From: Aeromonas aquatica | GTDB lineage: Bacteria; Pseudomonadota; Gammaproteobacteria; Enterobacterales; Aeromonadaceae | Assembly: GCF_000764655.1 (NCBI RefSeq) | Contig: NZ_JRGL01000099.1 | Coordinates: forward strand, 1 to 40,717 | Reading direction: 5' to 3' | DNA length: 40,717 nt | Shown here: positions 17,957-25,794 of the stretch, one piece after another | Layout: the number at the start of each line of letters is the position of its first letter | How positions within the stretch are numbered: position 1 is the stretch's first letter | Position numbers and translations under genes: made by a program | The notes under the pieces: generated by a model | Databases searched by the model: none | What the model was told of the DNA's origin: nothing | Seen by the model: the letters and a program-made list of their open reading frames with translations, nothing else

Positions 17957-18260
17957 TATCTGAATAACCTCCTTGGTCCAAAGGAATGAGGTGAGTACCT
18001 ATTAGGTGTGTTCGGTCGTGGTTAATATGGATATGTAGAAAATAAAACGCCAACGCCCCTTATCTTATAAACAGGAAGCAACGGCGATGAATCACCATAC
18101 ATTGATGGCTGATATCAATATCGGTGTGATGTCGTTGTGCATCAATGAATTTCCCTGACCTGAGTGAGCCATGTCGCCAATATGGACAAGGCGGACAGAT
18201 GCCTGCTTTTTAGCGAGCGGGTCGGGGACCATACCATGGGATGTATCGAGGGTTTCCTGC
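17957..18260. other. 304-bp gap with a possible 23-codon ORF
   Basis: An ATG at 18087 opens a 23-codon frame ending at 18158 (MNHHTLMADINIGV at its start). AGGAAG lies 8 bases upstream, a better ribosome site than chance usually gives, and TTATAAA a little further upstream could be part of a promoter. There is no recognised homologue and it may be a leader peptide for the GGDEF gene or nothing. No terminator is visible after the EAL gene. Confidence 0.3.
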
Positions 18261-19820
18261 ATGTCTCACACTGTCCGTCCAACGACCAAATATGCTTTTA
18301 GTACCAAATACTTCTGGTTACTGGCCATGCCCATGCTGCTGGGGATCGGGGGTGTGTTTGCACTCTCCATCTTTAACCATCGCGCCGGGGTGGAGCAGAA
18401 GTTGATCATTCTCAACCACGCCATTGCGATCGCCGAAGAGGAGAGCCTCGAGCAGGTAGAGCAGGTGCTGGCCACCGAGGTCAATGCCGACCAGCTGCGC
18501 CCCCTGACCTTCTCCGAAGAGACCAAAGCCTTCAGTCGCAACCTATGGAATGGCAAGGTGACACTCGGCAATCAGCTGAACCTGATCTTCTACGCCGATT
18601 CGAGCGGACAGAGCTTTTCCAACAACGAGGAGCAGGATCTGGCCTGGGACGCCACCAAGCTTGACGCGACCAGCCGTGCCTGGTTCAAGGGGGCGCTCAG
18701 AACGTCCGACTTCAGCTGGACCGGGGCCTATCAGGATGCGCTGACCGGGGCCTATACCCTGACCGTCTCCCATCGGCTAAGACCCTTTGGGGGGGTGAAG
18801 GATCGCGTCATCAGCCTCGATATCAACCTGCCCGCCTGGTCGCAGCGGCTCAGCACCATGCTCTACCGGGACAACGGCTTGAATCACCTGCTGTTTGACC
18901 GAAGCACGGGTCAGATCCTGGTCCATTCACAGGCCGAGTTCAATGGTCAGGTCATCGCCTATCCCTGGATAGCGCGGCTGGAGGGAGCATCCGGCACCTT
19001 CTTCTCGGATGAGGTCGGTCAGTATGTGGCTTATCAGGCTCTGCCGGGGCGCTCGAACATACTGGCCATCACGACGCAGCCGAGGCGAGACGCGGTGGCC
19101 GTGGTGGGGGGTGGTGCCGTCATGGTGCTGCTGCTGTTATCGAGCGCTCTGTTCACCGTGATGGCTATCCTCTTTCGCTTGCGCCTGTCGGCGCTGATCG
19201 GGGGGCTTATCCAGATGGTGCGCCTGCTGCGTTTGAGTTCGACGCAGGAGAGAGCAACGATGATTTTGCCCGATTTTCCGGAGATAGCGGAGCTGCACGA
19301 GGAGCTGAATCTGGTCTCTGATCGCTTGCAGGCGTCACACGATGCGGCCAACCGGGATGCGCTGACCGGCCTTTACAATCGACGCTTCCTGGATGAACGG
19401 CTCAGGCAACTGCACAGCGAGGGGAGGTCGTTCGTGCTGGCGTTGGTCGATCTCGACAATTTCAAGAGCATCAATGACGGCTATGGCCATGGCGTCGGTG
19501 ATGTGGTGTTGCGCCGTTGTGCTTCGCTGGGGCAGGAGCGGCTTGCCAATGCGGCGTCCCTGTGCCGCTATGGTGGCGAGGAGCTGGTCGCCCTGTTCGA
19601 ACATTGCACCCTGGCCGAGGCCGAGTGGCTGATGACACAGTGGCGCCAAGGGGTGGGTGAGATGAAATGGCGGGATGATGCGATGAAGGTAACCTTCAGC
19701 GGCGGCATCGGTGCGGCCGAGGGGCGCACTCCGGAAGAGCTGATGGAGCAGATCGATCAGGCTTTGTACCGCGCCAAGCAAGATGGCAAGGATCGCATTT
19801 ATCGCGCCACAGGTCTTTGA
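18261..19820 (+). CDS. Membrane diguanylate cyclase with periplasmic Cache-like sensor and GGDEF domain
   Basis: A 519-aa inner-membrane enzyme predicted to make c-di-GMP from two GTP. Membrane helix at about 14-36 (LLAMPMLLGIGGVFALSIF), a periplasmic Cache-type sensor at about 40-270 (SRAWFKGAL, GAYTLTVS, QYVAYQALPG), a second helix at about 277-303, a short HAMP-like linker, then the GGDEF domain from about 365. That domain has NRDALTGLYNRRFLD, DLDNFKSINDGYGH and the active-site loop RYGGEEL at about 436-442 (GGEEL, competent in the family). The inhibitory I-site RxxD, expected five residues before GGEEL, is absent. The ATG at 18261 (30 codons inside the open frame) follows GAGGG at 18249-18253. 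It sits just after two degenerate EAL genes. Confidence 0.93.
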   Translation: MSHTVRPTTKYAFSTKYFWLLAMPMLLGIGGVFALSIFNHRAGVEQKLIILNHAIAIAEEESLEQVEQVLATEVNADQLRPLTFSEETKAFSRNLWNGKVTLGNQLNLIFYADSSGQSFSNNEEQDLAWDATKLDATSRAWFKGALRTSDFSWTGAYQDALTGAYTLTVSHRLRPFGGVKDRVISLDINLPAWSQRLSTMLYRDNGLNHLLFDRSTGQILVHSQAEFNGQVIAYPWIARLEGASGTFFSDEVGQYVAYQALPGRSNILAITTQPRRDAVAVVGGGAVMVLLLLSSALFTVMAILFRLRLSALIGGLIQMVRLLRLSSTQERATMILPDFPEIAELHEELNLVSDRLQASHDAANRDALTGLYNRRFLDERLRQLHSEGRSFVLALVDLDNFKSINDGYGHGVGDVVLRRCASLGQERLANAASLCRYGGEELVALFEHCTLAEAEWLMTQWRQGVGEMKWRDDAMKVTFSGGIGAAEGRTPEELMEQIDQALYRAKQDGKDRIYRATGL

Positions 19821-19987
19821 TGGGACAACCCTGCCCCCTTCTCTACGGTGGTGCTGGTGGGAGTTGACCGCGCCCGTTTGCCGGCCGGGCGCGAGGCGTG
19901 GCAGAGGGTGCCCAGATGCGGGCCATCTTCCATCGCCAGGATCCTGGCTTCTTCTCTCACCATATCCATCGGCGGCTGGCCGACCAT

Positions 19988-20011
19988 GAAAAAGGGGCCA
20001 GCGGCCCCTTT
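19988..20011 (-). terminator. Terminator of the protease/chaperone operon
   Basis: A 9-bp stem (AAAGGGGCC with GGCCCCTTT) with loop AGC is followed on the minus strand by TTC after an extended T run. It lies 30 bases beyond the end of the chaperone gene. Confidence 0.8.
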
Positions 20012-20040
20012 GAGATGATCCCGCTGGATCGGATGCTAGC

Positions 20041-20502
20041 TCACTTGGGCTGCTGCTGGGCGCCCCCCAGCTCGATCTGCACCTCTATACCCTCCTGTTT
20101 CAGCTGGCTGGCGATGGCGTTCAGATCGGTGCCGGGCTTGGCCTCCAACAGGGCGATGCCGCCGCTGCTCTGCTTGAAGCGCAGACCGTGACGGCTCGCC
20201 AGCGCCTTCGCCTCGGCGTCCTCGGCCGCCACCAGCAGGGTGCCGCTGACAATCAGCTCGGGGCTGGCGACCCCCTGCAACAAGACGTCACCGCTGCGCA
20301 GGCTGGGTTGGGTTGCCTGGCCGTCCAGGCTGCGGGCGACGCGCTTCTTGCTGCCGTTATCCGGCGTGAGATAGGTCTGACCGTTCACCTCTATGGTGCG
20401 GTACTGCTTGCCATCGACAACCACCGACTCGTCGGCCGTGGCCTGAATAGAGACCGAGGCCAGCAGGCTTGCCAGGGCAAGGCTGAGTAAGCTGTGTTTC
20501 AT
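20041..20502 (-). CDS. Secreted chaperone of the serine protease (ORF2-type)
   Basis: A 153-aa exported protein with a signal peptide of about 22 residues (hydrophobic core LLSLALASLLASVS, cleavage after QATA). It lies 19 bases downstream of the serine protease gene in the same direction, in the position and size of the ORF2 chaperone that A. sobria ASP needs to fold in the periplasm. The C-terminal part alternates beta-like and helical segments (LNAIASQLKQEGIEVQIEL), resembling an inhibitor or propeptide fold supplied in trans. The ATG at 20502 is chosen from the AGGAG 7 bases upstream; the frame continues to 20541 without a site. The assignment rests mainly on the gene pair. Confidence 0.85.
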   Translation of the reverse strand: MKHSLLSLALASLLASVSIQATADESVVVDGKQYRTIEVNGQTYLTPDNGSKKRVARSLDGQATQPSLRSGDVLLQGVASPELIVSGTLLVAAEDAEAKALASRHGLRFKQSSGGIALLEAKPGTDLNAIASQLKQEGIEVQIELGGAQQQPK

Positions 20503-20521
20503 GTTGTGACTCCTGTGCACG

Positions 20522-22399
20522 TTAGAGGGGGGCTGCGTCATGGCCGATCACCTTGAGGGACCAGTTGAGCAGTTGACCCGGCTGACTGTTGTTGCGCTCG
20601 GTCAGGGTGCTGCGCACATTGGTGCCGCGATTGAGCAAGGAGACCTGACGGGTGCCGCTTGCGACGTCGGTCACCGCCAGTTGCCACTCTCCCTCGGCGG
20701 ATTCACCGTAGAACTTGTGGGAGAGCATGCGCATGTCGCGCAGCCCCTTGGTGCGCACGTATCCCAGCTGTTGCCTGTCGAGGGATTGCCCCACCAGGCT
20801 GTTGTTGGGGTTCAACAGCACGCTGCGAGTGCCGGAGGGGGAGACCAGCTCGATCAGCAAGTCAGGCAGACGCTGGTGATCCAGGGTGACCAGCACCTGT
20901 ACCGCTTCCACGGTCAGCGGCTGACTGACCCGGGTGCTGGAGGTGGTCGGGCTGCTGCCCAGATCCGGGATGGCGCCCGCGACGCGATCCTGCACCGTCA
21001 CCTTCTGCCACGGCAGTTGGACCAGCGGCGGCAAGGGATTGTGAGTGGCGGCGCTCGCCAGGGTCCTGTTCACATCGATGAGGCCAAAGCCATAGGTCGG
21101 GTTGAACCAGACTCCGGCGGCGTTGCGCTCCCAGCCTTCCAGCCCGATCACCTGGCGTTGTTGGCCGTTGGCTGCCCTGTAGCTCAGTTGCACCGGGGCC
21201 TGATTGGCATCGATGCGGGTGGCGTTGCGCGCCAACAGATCCCGCAGATCCCGCACCGACAGATCCGGATAGGCCGACATCAGCAGCGCCATGGCGCCGG
21301 CGGTGTTCGGGGTGGCCGAGGAGGTGCCGTTCATGGTGCCGTTGTAGTCACAGCTGGCATCCAGCGCCGGGTTGCCGTGCAGCCGGTTGGTGCTGGGATC
21401 GTCTACCCGGTTGTAGCCCATGTCGCAGCCGGGCAGGTCGGTGGTCACCATGGCCGGTGAGGCGGTGCCGTACTCGCCGCCCGGGGCTGTCAGAAACACG
21501 TTGCTGCCGACGCTCGAGTAGGAGGAGCGCACGCCATCCGCGTTGCTGGCACTGACCACCAGGTTCCAGAAGTTGCTGTTGGAGGGATCGATGTTGCTGT
21601 TTTCAAAAGGCAATCTGAGCTCGCCGCCGGTGCGGTTGAGCACATAGTTGCCGGCGGCGATGCGGCTGAAGCCGTTGCCCGCCGCCTTGATATAGGCCGC
21701 CCCTTGATCCTGTTGGGTCATCTGCTCGAACAGGCGATCGAGTTGTACCTGATCCAGCCCGTTGGCCCCTTGCGGGTCGACCAGGCTCATGCCGTAGCTC
21801 TGGTTGAAGACGCGGTTGTCACGGCTGGCCTGGCTGCTGCCGAGGGCATAGAGCCAGTCTTGCTGCAACTGCTGGCTATTGTCGTCGAGCAGGTTGAAGC
21901 CCTGCAACTGGGCGCGGGGCGCCACCCCCCGGGTGCCGATGGTGTTGTCGGCCGCGGCTATGATGCCGGAGACCGAAGTGCCGTGAGCACTGTCCGGATC
22001 GGTCGGGGTCGGGTCATTGCTGCCGGTCACCACGTTTTTGGAGCCGGGGCGAATGTTGTCCGCCAGGTCCGGGTGGGCGATGGCCAGACCATCGTCTACC
22101 ACGGCCACGTTGATACCCTGGCCGAGTACCGAGGTGCGGTGGGCCCACCAGAGGTTGAGGTCATTGCCCGCCACGCCGCCACGGGCGCTGAAGGAATCCT
22201 GACCGCTGTTGAGCAGGTGCCACTGCTGATCCTGTAGAGGATTGATGCCGGGCAGGCAGCGCTCTGCGCTGGCGCGGCCGGTATCCAGATTGGCTTCTCT
22301 GCCGGTGAGGGGGGTACAACTCTCATTGGCCTGAACCGAAGTGACAGGCAGGGCCGAGAGCAGGGCCGTGATTGCCAAGGCTAGTGATGTTTTTCTCAT
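20522..22399 (-). CDS. Kexin-like subtilisin-family serine protease (ASP type)
   Basis: A 625-aa extracellular protease of the S8 family. A 24-residue signal peptide ends at SVQA. The catalytic triad is visible: Asp102 in AVVDDG, His139 in SAHGTSVSG and the Ser in NGTSSATPNTAG. Subtracting the signal peptide gives Asp78 and His115, the numbering reported for A. sobria ASP. The C-terminal 140 residues form a P/Homo-B domain (VLVTLDHQRLPDLLIELVSPSGT; FYGESAEGEWQLAVTD), as in kexin and furin. ASP causes vascular leakage and tissue damage in Aeromonas infection. The ATG at 22399 has TGGAG 7 bases upstream. It is the first gene of a two-gene operon with its chaperone. Confidence 0.95.
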   Translation of the reverse strand: MRKTSLALAITALLSALPVTSVQANESCTPLTGREANLDTGRASAERCLPGINPLQDQQWHLLNSGQDSFSARGGVAGNDLNLWWAHRTSVLGQGINVAVVDDGLAIAHPDLADNIRPGSKNVVTGSNDPTPTDPDSAHGTSVSGIIAAADNTIGTRGVAPRAQLQGFNLLDDNSQQLQQDWLYALGSSQASRDNRVFNQSYGMSLVDPQGANGLDQVQLDRLFEQMTQQDQGAAYIKAAGNGFSRIAAGNYVLNRTGGELRLPFENSNIDPSNSNFWNLVVSASNADGVRSSYSSVGSNVFLTAPGGEYGTASPAMVTTDLPGCDMGYNRVDDPSTNRLHGNPALDASCDYNGTMNGTSSATPNTAGAMALLMSAYPDLSVRDLRDLLARNATRIDANQAPVQLSYRAANGQQRQVIGLEGWERNAAGVWFNPTYGFGLIDVNRTLASAATHNPLPPLVQLPWQKVTVQDRVAGAIPDLGSSPTTSSTRVSQPLTVEAVQVLVTLDHQRLPDLLIELVSPSGTRSVLLNPNNSLVGQSLDRQQLGYVRTKGLRDMRMLSHKFYGESAEGEWQLAVTDVASGTRQVSLLNRGTNVRSTLTERNNSQPGQLLNWSLKVIGHDAAPL

Positions 22400-22489
22400 T
22401 GATAAACTCCATCTTAAGGGCGCACCGTCCGAGGTGCGCTGGCATCTATACATGAGAAATTACGATTCAAAAGGCTCTCAATTCAGCAT

Positions 22490-22505
22490 TGTGATGGGGT
22501 TCATA
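22490..22505. promoter_or_regulatory. CRP-like site upstream of the serine protease
   Basis: TGTGA-TGGGGT-TCATA matches the CRP consensus TGTGA-N6-TCACA at 9 of 10 core positions except one base in the right half. It lies about 90-106 bases upstream of the protease start, within the 327-bp gap to divergent modF (22400-22726). The gap also holds a 10-bp palindrome CCCATATGGG at 22521-22530. No gene is visible in the gap. Confidence 0.4.
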
Positions 22506-22726
22506 TAAATCTCACCTTGACCCATATGGGGGTATAAACGGGATGGAGATCATGTTTTATTGAGAGCTATTCGCATCCATTGCTAGTGATCTTTTTGTCT
22601 ATAGATCGCCCTGTTTTTAACCCGTGCCAGGGCTATCTGTTCTGCGTCTTCCCCTGTGCCGTCCATGGCTGCTGTCCGCCGCGATCCCTGTTAAGGTAGC
22701 GACAGACAGGTTAACAGGATGGACTC

Positions 22727-24190
22727 ATGACCCTATTGCAGTGGCACTCGGCCAGGCTGGCCCTTCGCGGCGATCGCACCCTCTTCATTCCCGAACTGAC
22801 CCTCTCCCCGGGGGAGTGCTGGGCCTTCGTCGGCAGCAACGGCAGCGGCAAGACGGCGCTGGCCGCGGCCCTGTGCGGCGAGCTCGCCCTGCACTCGGGG
22901 CAGGCCCGGGGGCAACTGGCGGCGGCGCGCCTGTCGTTCGAATCCCAGCAGCAACTCGGCGAGCGGGATTATCAGCGGCGCAACACCGACATGCTGGGGG
23001 AAGAGGAGGAGGCGGGCTATCAGGTATCCAGCCTGATGCTGGAGGAGGGGGAGGAGCCTGAGGCGCGGGCCCTGCTGGCCCGCTTTGGCATCGAAGGGCT
23101 CTGGGATAGACCCTACCGCTATCTCTCCAGTGGCGAGGGGCGCAAGCTGTTGCTGGCCCGCGCCCTGCTGGCAAGGCCGGAGCTGCTGGTGCTGGACGAG
23201 CCGTTCGATGGACTGGATCAGGGCTCGCGCCACGAGCTGATGGTGCTGCTGGCCCAGTTGGCCTCGGAGGGGCTGCGGCTGGTGGTGATCGTCAACCGCT
23301 TCGACGAGATCCCCCCCTTTGCCAGCCACCTCGGCCTGCTCGGGGAGCGCTGCCTGCTGCTGGCAGGAGAGCGCGCGGCCGTGCTGGGGAGCCGGGAAGT
23401 GGCCCAGCTGGCACGGGTCGAAGGAACCCTGGCGGAGCTGCCGCCGCCCCCGGCGGCCCCCACTCCCTTGCCTACGGGTCCCCGGGTGCAGATGCGCAAG
23501 CTGCGGGTTGCCTACGGGGAGCAGGTGGTCATCGACGGGCTCGACTGGACCATAGCGGAGGGGGAACATTGGCAACTGGTGGGCCCCAACGGCGCGGGCA
23601 AGTCGACCCTGCTCTCCCTCATCACCGGGGATCATCCGCAAGGCTACAGCAACGATCTGCATCTCTTCGGAGTGCGCCGGGGCAGCGGCGAGAGCATCTG
23701 GGAGATCAAGCGCCACATCGGGCTGGTCAGCCCGGCCCTGCATCTGGACTATCGCGTCAACTGCTCGGTGCAGACGGTGATCTTGTCGGGCTTCTACGAC
23801 TCCATCGGCCTCTACAGCCGCCCCGGGGATCGCCAGCTGGCCCTCGCCAACCAGTGGCTGGCCCTGCTTGGGCTGGGGGAGCAGGGGGCCTTGCCGTTTC
23901 ACAGCCTCTCCTTCGGCCAGCAGCGGCTGGTGCTCATCGCCCGCGCCCTGGTCAAGCATCCGCCGCTGCTGATCCTGGATGAGCCGCTGCAGGGGCTGGA
24001 TCCCCTCAACCGCCATCTGGTACGGGAGATGGTGGTGCGCCTCATCGGCGAGGGCACCCAGCTGTTGTTCGTCTCCCATCACGCCGAGGATGCGCCCCCC
24101 GGCCTCAGCCACCGCCTGAGCTTCGTGCCGGATGGCGCCGGCGGCTATCGCTATCTGCAGGAGCGATTGGGGGAGGGCGAATCATTGTGA
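22727..24190 (+). CDS. modF: ModF, tandem ABC ATP-binding protein
   Basis: A 487-aa protein of two fused ABC ATPase domains. Domain 1 has Walker A GSNGSGKTA, the segment YQRRNTDMLG typical of ModF, signature LSSGEGRK and Walker B LLVLDEPFDGLD. Domain 2 has Walker A GPNGAGKST, the segment TGDHPQGYSNDLHLFG, signature LSFGQQR and Walker B LLILDEPLQGLD. These blocks match E. coli ModF closely. It has been linked to the molybdate/photorepair locus, but its substrate and partner are not established. No modABC or modE genes are nearby, so it stands alone here, divergent from the protease operon. Confidence 0.9.
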   Translation: MTLLQWHSARLALRGDRTLFIPELTLSPGECWAFVGSNGSGKTALAAALCGELALHSGQARGQLAAARLSFESQQQLGERDYQRRNTDMLGEEEEAGYQVSSLMLEEGEEPEARALLARFGIEGLWDRPYRYLSSGEGRKLLLARALLARPELLVLDEPFDGLDQGSRHELMVLLAQLASEGLRLVVIVNRFDEIPPFASHLGLLGERCLLLAGERAAVLGSREVAQLARVEGTLAELPPPPAAPTPLPTGPRVQMRKLRVAYGEQVVIDGLDWTIAEGEHWQLVGPNGAGKSTLLSLITGDHPQGYSNDLHLFGVRRGSGESIWEIKRHIGLVSPALHLDYRVNCSVQTVILSGFYDSIGLYSRPGDRQLALANQWLALLGLGEQGALPFHSLSFGQQRLVLIARALVKHPPLLILDEPLQGLDPLNRHLVREMVVRLIGEGTQLLFVSHHAEDAPPGLSHRLSFVPDGAGGYRYLQERLGEGESL

Positions 24191-24212
24191 TTGGCCCAGG
24201 CCTCGGTGCTAT

Positions 24213-24413
24213 TTATTGGGACAGCGTTGGCCACCCCTCGGGAAGGAGTGGGGGATAGCCGAGTAGCAGCCACCAGAGCGCGTAAAAAAGCATGGAACCA
24301 AGCCAGAGCCAGCCCAGATAGAGACGAGTCGCCGCCATGCCGATCATGGTGACTACCAGTGCGACCTGGAAAGCGAACAGACCAAACATAAAGGGCGCCA
24401 TGTTATCCATCAT
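24213..24413 (-). CDS. Small hydrophobic membrane protein
   Basis: A 66-aa protein with two predicted membrane helices (about residues 7-29 and 34-54), joined by TRLYLGW, and a proline-rich tail. The ATG at 24413 lies 5 bases after the stop of the hydrolase gene, suggesting a shared transcript and coupled translation; GGTGAG just upstream could serve as ribosome site. I do not recognise the family. It converges on modF. Confidence 0.55.
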   Translation of the reverse strand: MMDNMAPFMFGLFAFQVALVVTMIGMAATRLYLGWLWLGSMLFYALWWLLLGYPPLLPEGWPTLSQ

Positions 24414-24418
24414 GGCGC

Positions 24419-24958
24419 TTATCTCACCAAGGAGAGGATCTGGCGAAACGCCGGATGGCGGCAGTCCCCCATCAGCTCGTAGAGGCACATCTCCACCGAA
24501 GTGAGGGCCGCGCCCCGTGCCGCCAGTTGGCCGATGGCGAGCGTCCGGTTGGCTGGATCGCGGGATGAGACCGCATCGGTCACCAGCGAGACGCTGGCCC
24601 CGCTATCGAGCAGTCCCAGCACGCTCTGGTAGACGCAGATATGGGCCTCGATGCCGCACACCAGCCAGTGCTTGACCCCGCTCTGGGCGAGGATCGCTGC
24701 CACTTGTGGCTCCCCCAGGGCGCCGAAGCTGAACTTGGCCAGCACTGGGCTGCTGGCTTGTAGCGGCTGCAGCTCGGACACGGTGGCGCCGAGCTTGTCC
24801 GGATTCTGCTCCAGCCAGATCACCGGCAAGCCCAGGGCTTGCGCCCCCTGCACCAGCCGCGCCGTGTTGGCGATCAGCTCCTCACTCCCCTCGACCAGGC
24901 GGGCCAGTTTGCCCTGGATATCGACGACCAAGAGGCCGATGGTGGAGGTAGTCAGCAT
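24419..24958 (-). CDS. Isochorismatase-fold cysteine hydrolase
   Basis: A 179-aa cytoplasmic hydrolase (YcaC/isochorismatase-like family). The catalytic triad is Asp13 in LLVVDIQ, Lys75 in LAKFSFGA and Cys108 in CGIEAHICVYQ. The cis-peptide region GIEAH is also family-typical. The substrate cannot be read from sequence; such proteins act on amides or are of unknown activity. The ATG at 24958 follows AAAGGAG at 5-6 bases; the open frame to 25006 has no such site. It lies 44 bases downstream of the peptide deformylase gene in the same direction. Confidence 0.88.
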   Translation of the reverse strand: MLTTSTIGLLVVDIQGKLARLVEGSEELIANTARLVQGAQALGLPVIWLEQNPDKLGATVSELQPLQASSPVLAKFSFGALGEPQVAAILAQSGVKHWLVCGIEAHICVYQSVLGLLDSGASVSLVTDAVSSRDPANRTLAIGQLAARGAALTSVEMCLYELMGDCRHPAFRQILSLVR

Positions 24959-25002
24959 GGTGGCTCCTTTGATGGGATCTGACAGGTAAAATGGGACTCT
25001 CT

Positions 25003-25506
25003 TCAACGGTTGCGTGTCAGGCTTTTTTTGACCTTCTTCAATGCCATCTGGCGTTTCAACGGTGACAGATAGTTGATAAAGAGATTGCCCTTGAGGTGAT
25101 CGATTTCGTGCTGGAGCACTATAGCCAGGAAGCCATCTTGCTCCAGCAGCAGTGGTTGGCCATGGCGATCCTGCGCCTTGACAGTGACCTTGGTGAAGCG
25201 CTCAACGTCGGCGTAATAATCGGGTACCGACAAACAGCCCTCTTCTCCCATGGTCTTCTGTTCACCGGAGATAACCTCGGGATTGATCAATATCAGCGGA
25301 TTATTACGCTCTTCCGAGATATCGATCACGACGACAGCCTCCTGTCGGCCCACTTGAGATGCCGCCAGTCCAATACCATTGCTGGTGGCATACAGGGTCT
25401 CGAGCATGTCACTGATAAGGTCTTGTACTGCTGCTATATCGGTAACAGGCGTGGCTGGCAGGTTTAAGCGAGGATCCGGGATCGTCAGGATAGTCAAAAT
25501 GGACAT
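25003..25506 (-). CDS. def: Peptide deformylase (probable additional copy)
   Basis: A 167-aa metalloenzyme that removes the formyl group from N-terminal Met of new proteins. All three motifs are intact: GIGLAASQ at 44-51, EGCLS at 89-93 (metal ligand Cys91) and QHEIDHLKG at 132-140 (ligands His133 and His137, catalytic Glu134). The usual housekeeping def is co-transcribed with fmt; fmt is absent here, so this is likely a second copy, which would alter sensitivity to actinonin-type inhibitors. It heads a probable operon with the hydrolase and small membrane protein. The ribosome site before the ATG is weak. Confidence 0.95.
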   Translation of the reverse strand: MSILTILTIPDPRLNLPATPVTDIAAVQDLISDMLETLYATSNGIGLAASQVGRQEAVVVIDISEERNNPLILINPEVISGEQKTMGEEGCLSVPDYYADVERFTKVTVKAQDRHGQPLLLEQDGFLAIVLQHEIDHLKGNLFINYLSPLKRQMALKKVKKSLTRNR

Positions 25507-25794
25507 TTCATCTCATCTTCAAATGGTTTTTACCCAGGGATACATCGATGTTTTACGTGCATGCCGATCACTGGGTATCTTGATGAATCTCAATCGGTAC
25601 TCCTTTTATATCAGGGCTTTTTGCTATCGGCTCATAAACATGTCTTATTTTGTTGCTTGGCGAAGTCGAAAGGCTCTGTTATGGTGGCTGCAATTAGCCA
25701 TTTGGATGGCTAGATGGTTGTGGTGGTTCTGCTCGTTGTGGCAAAGACCGCAACCCGGCCACCGTTTCGATGATCAGTACGACAAGGAGTCCCC

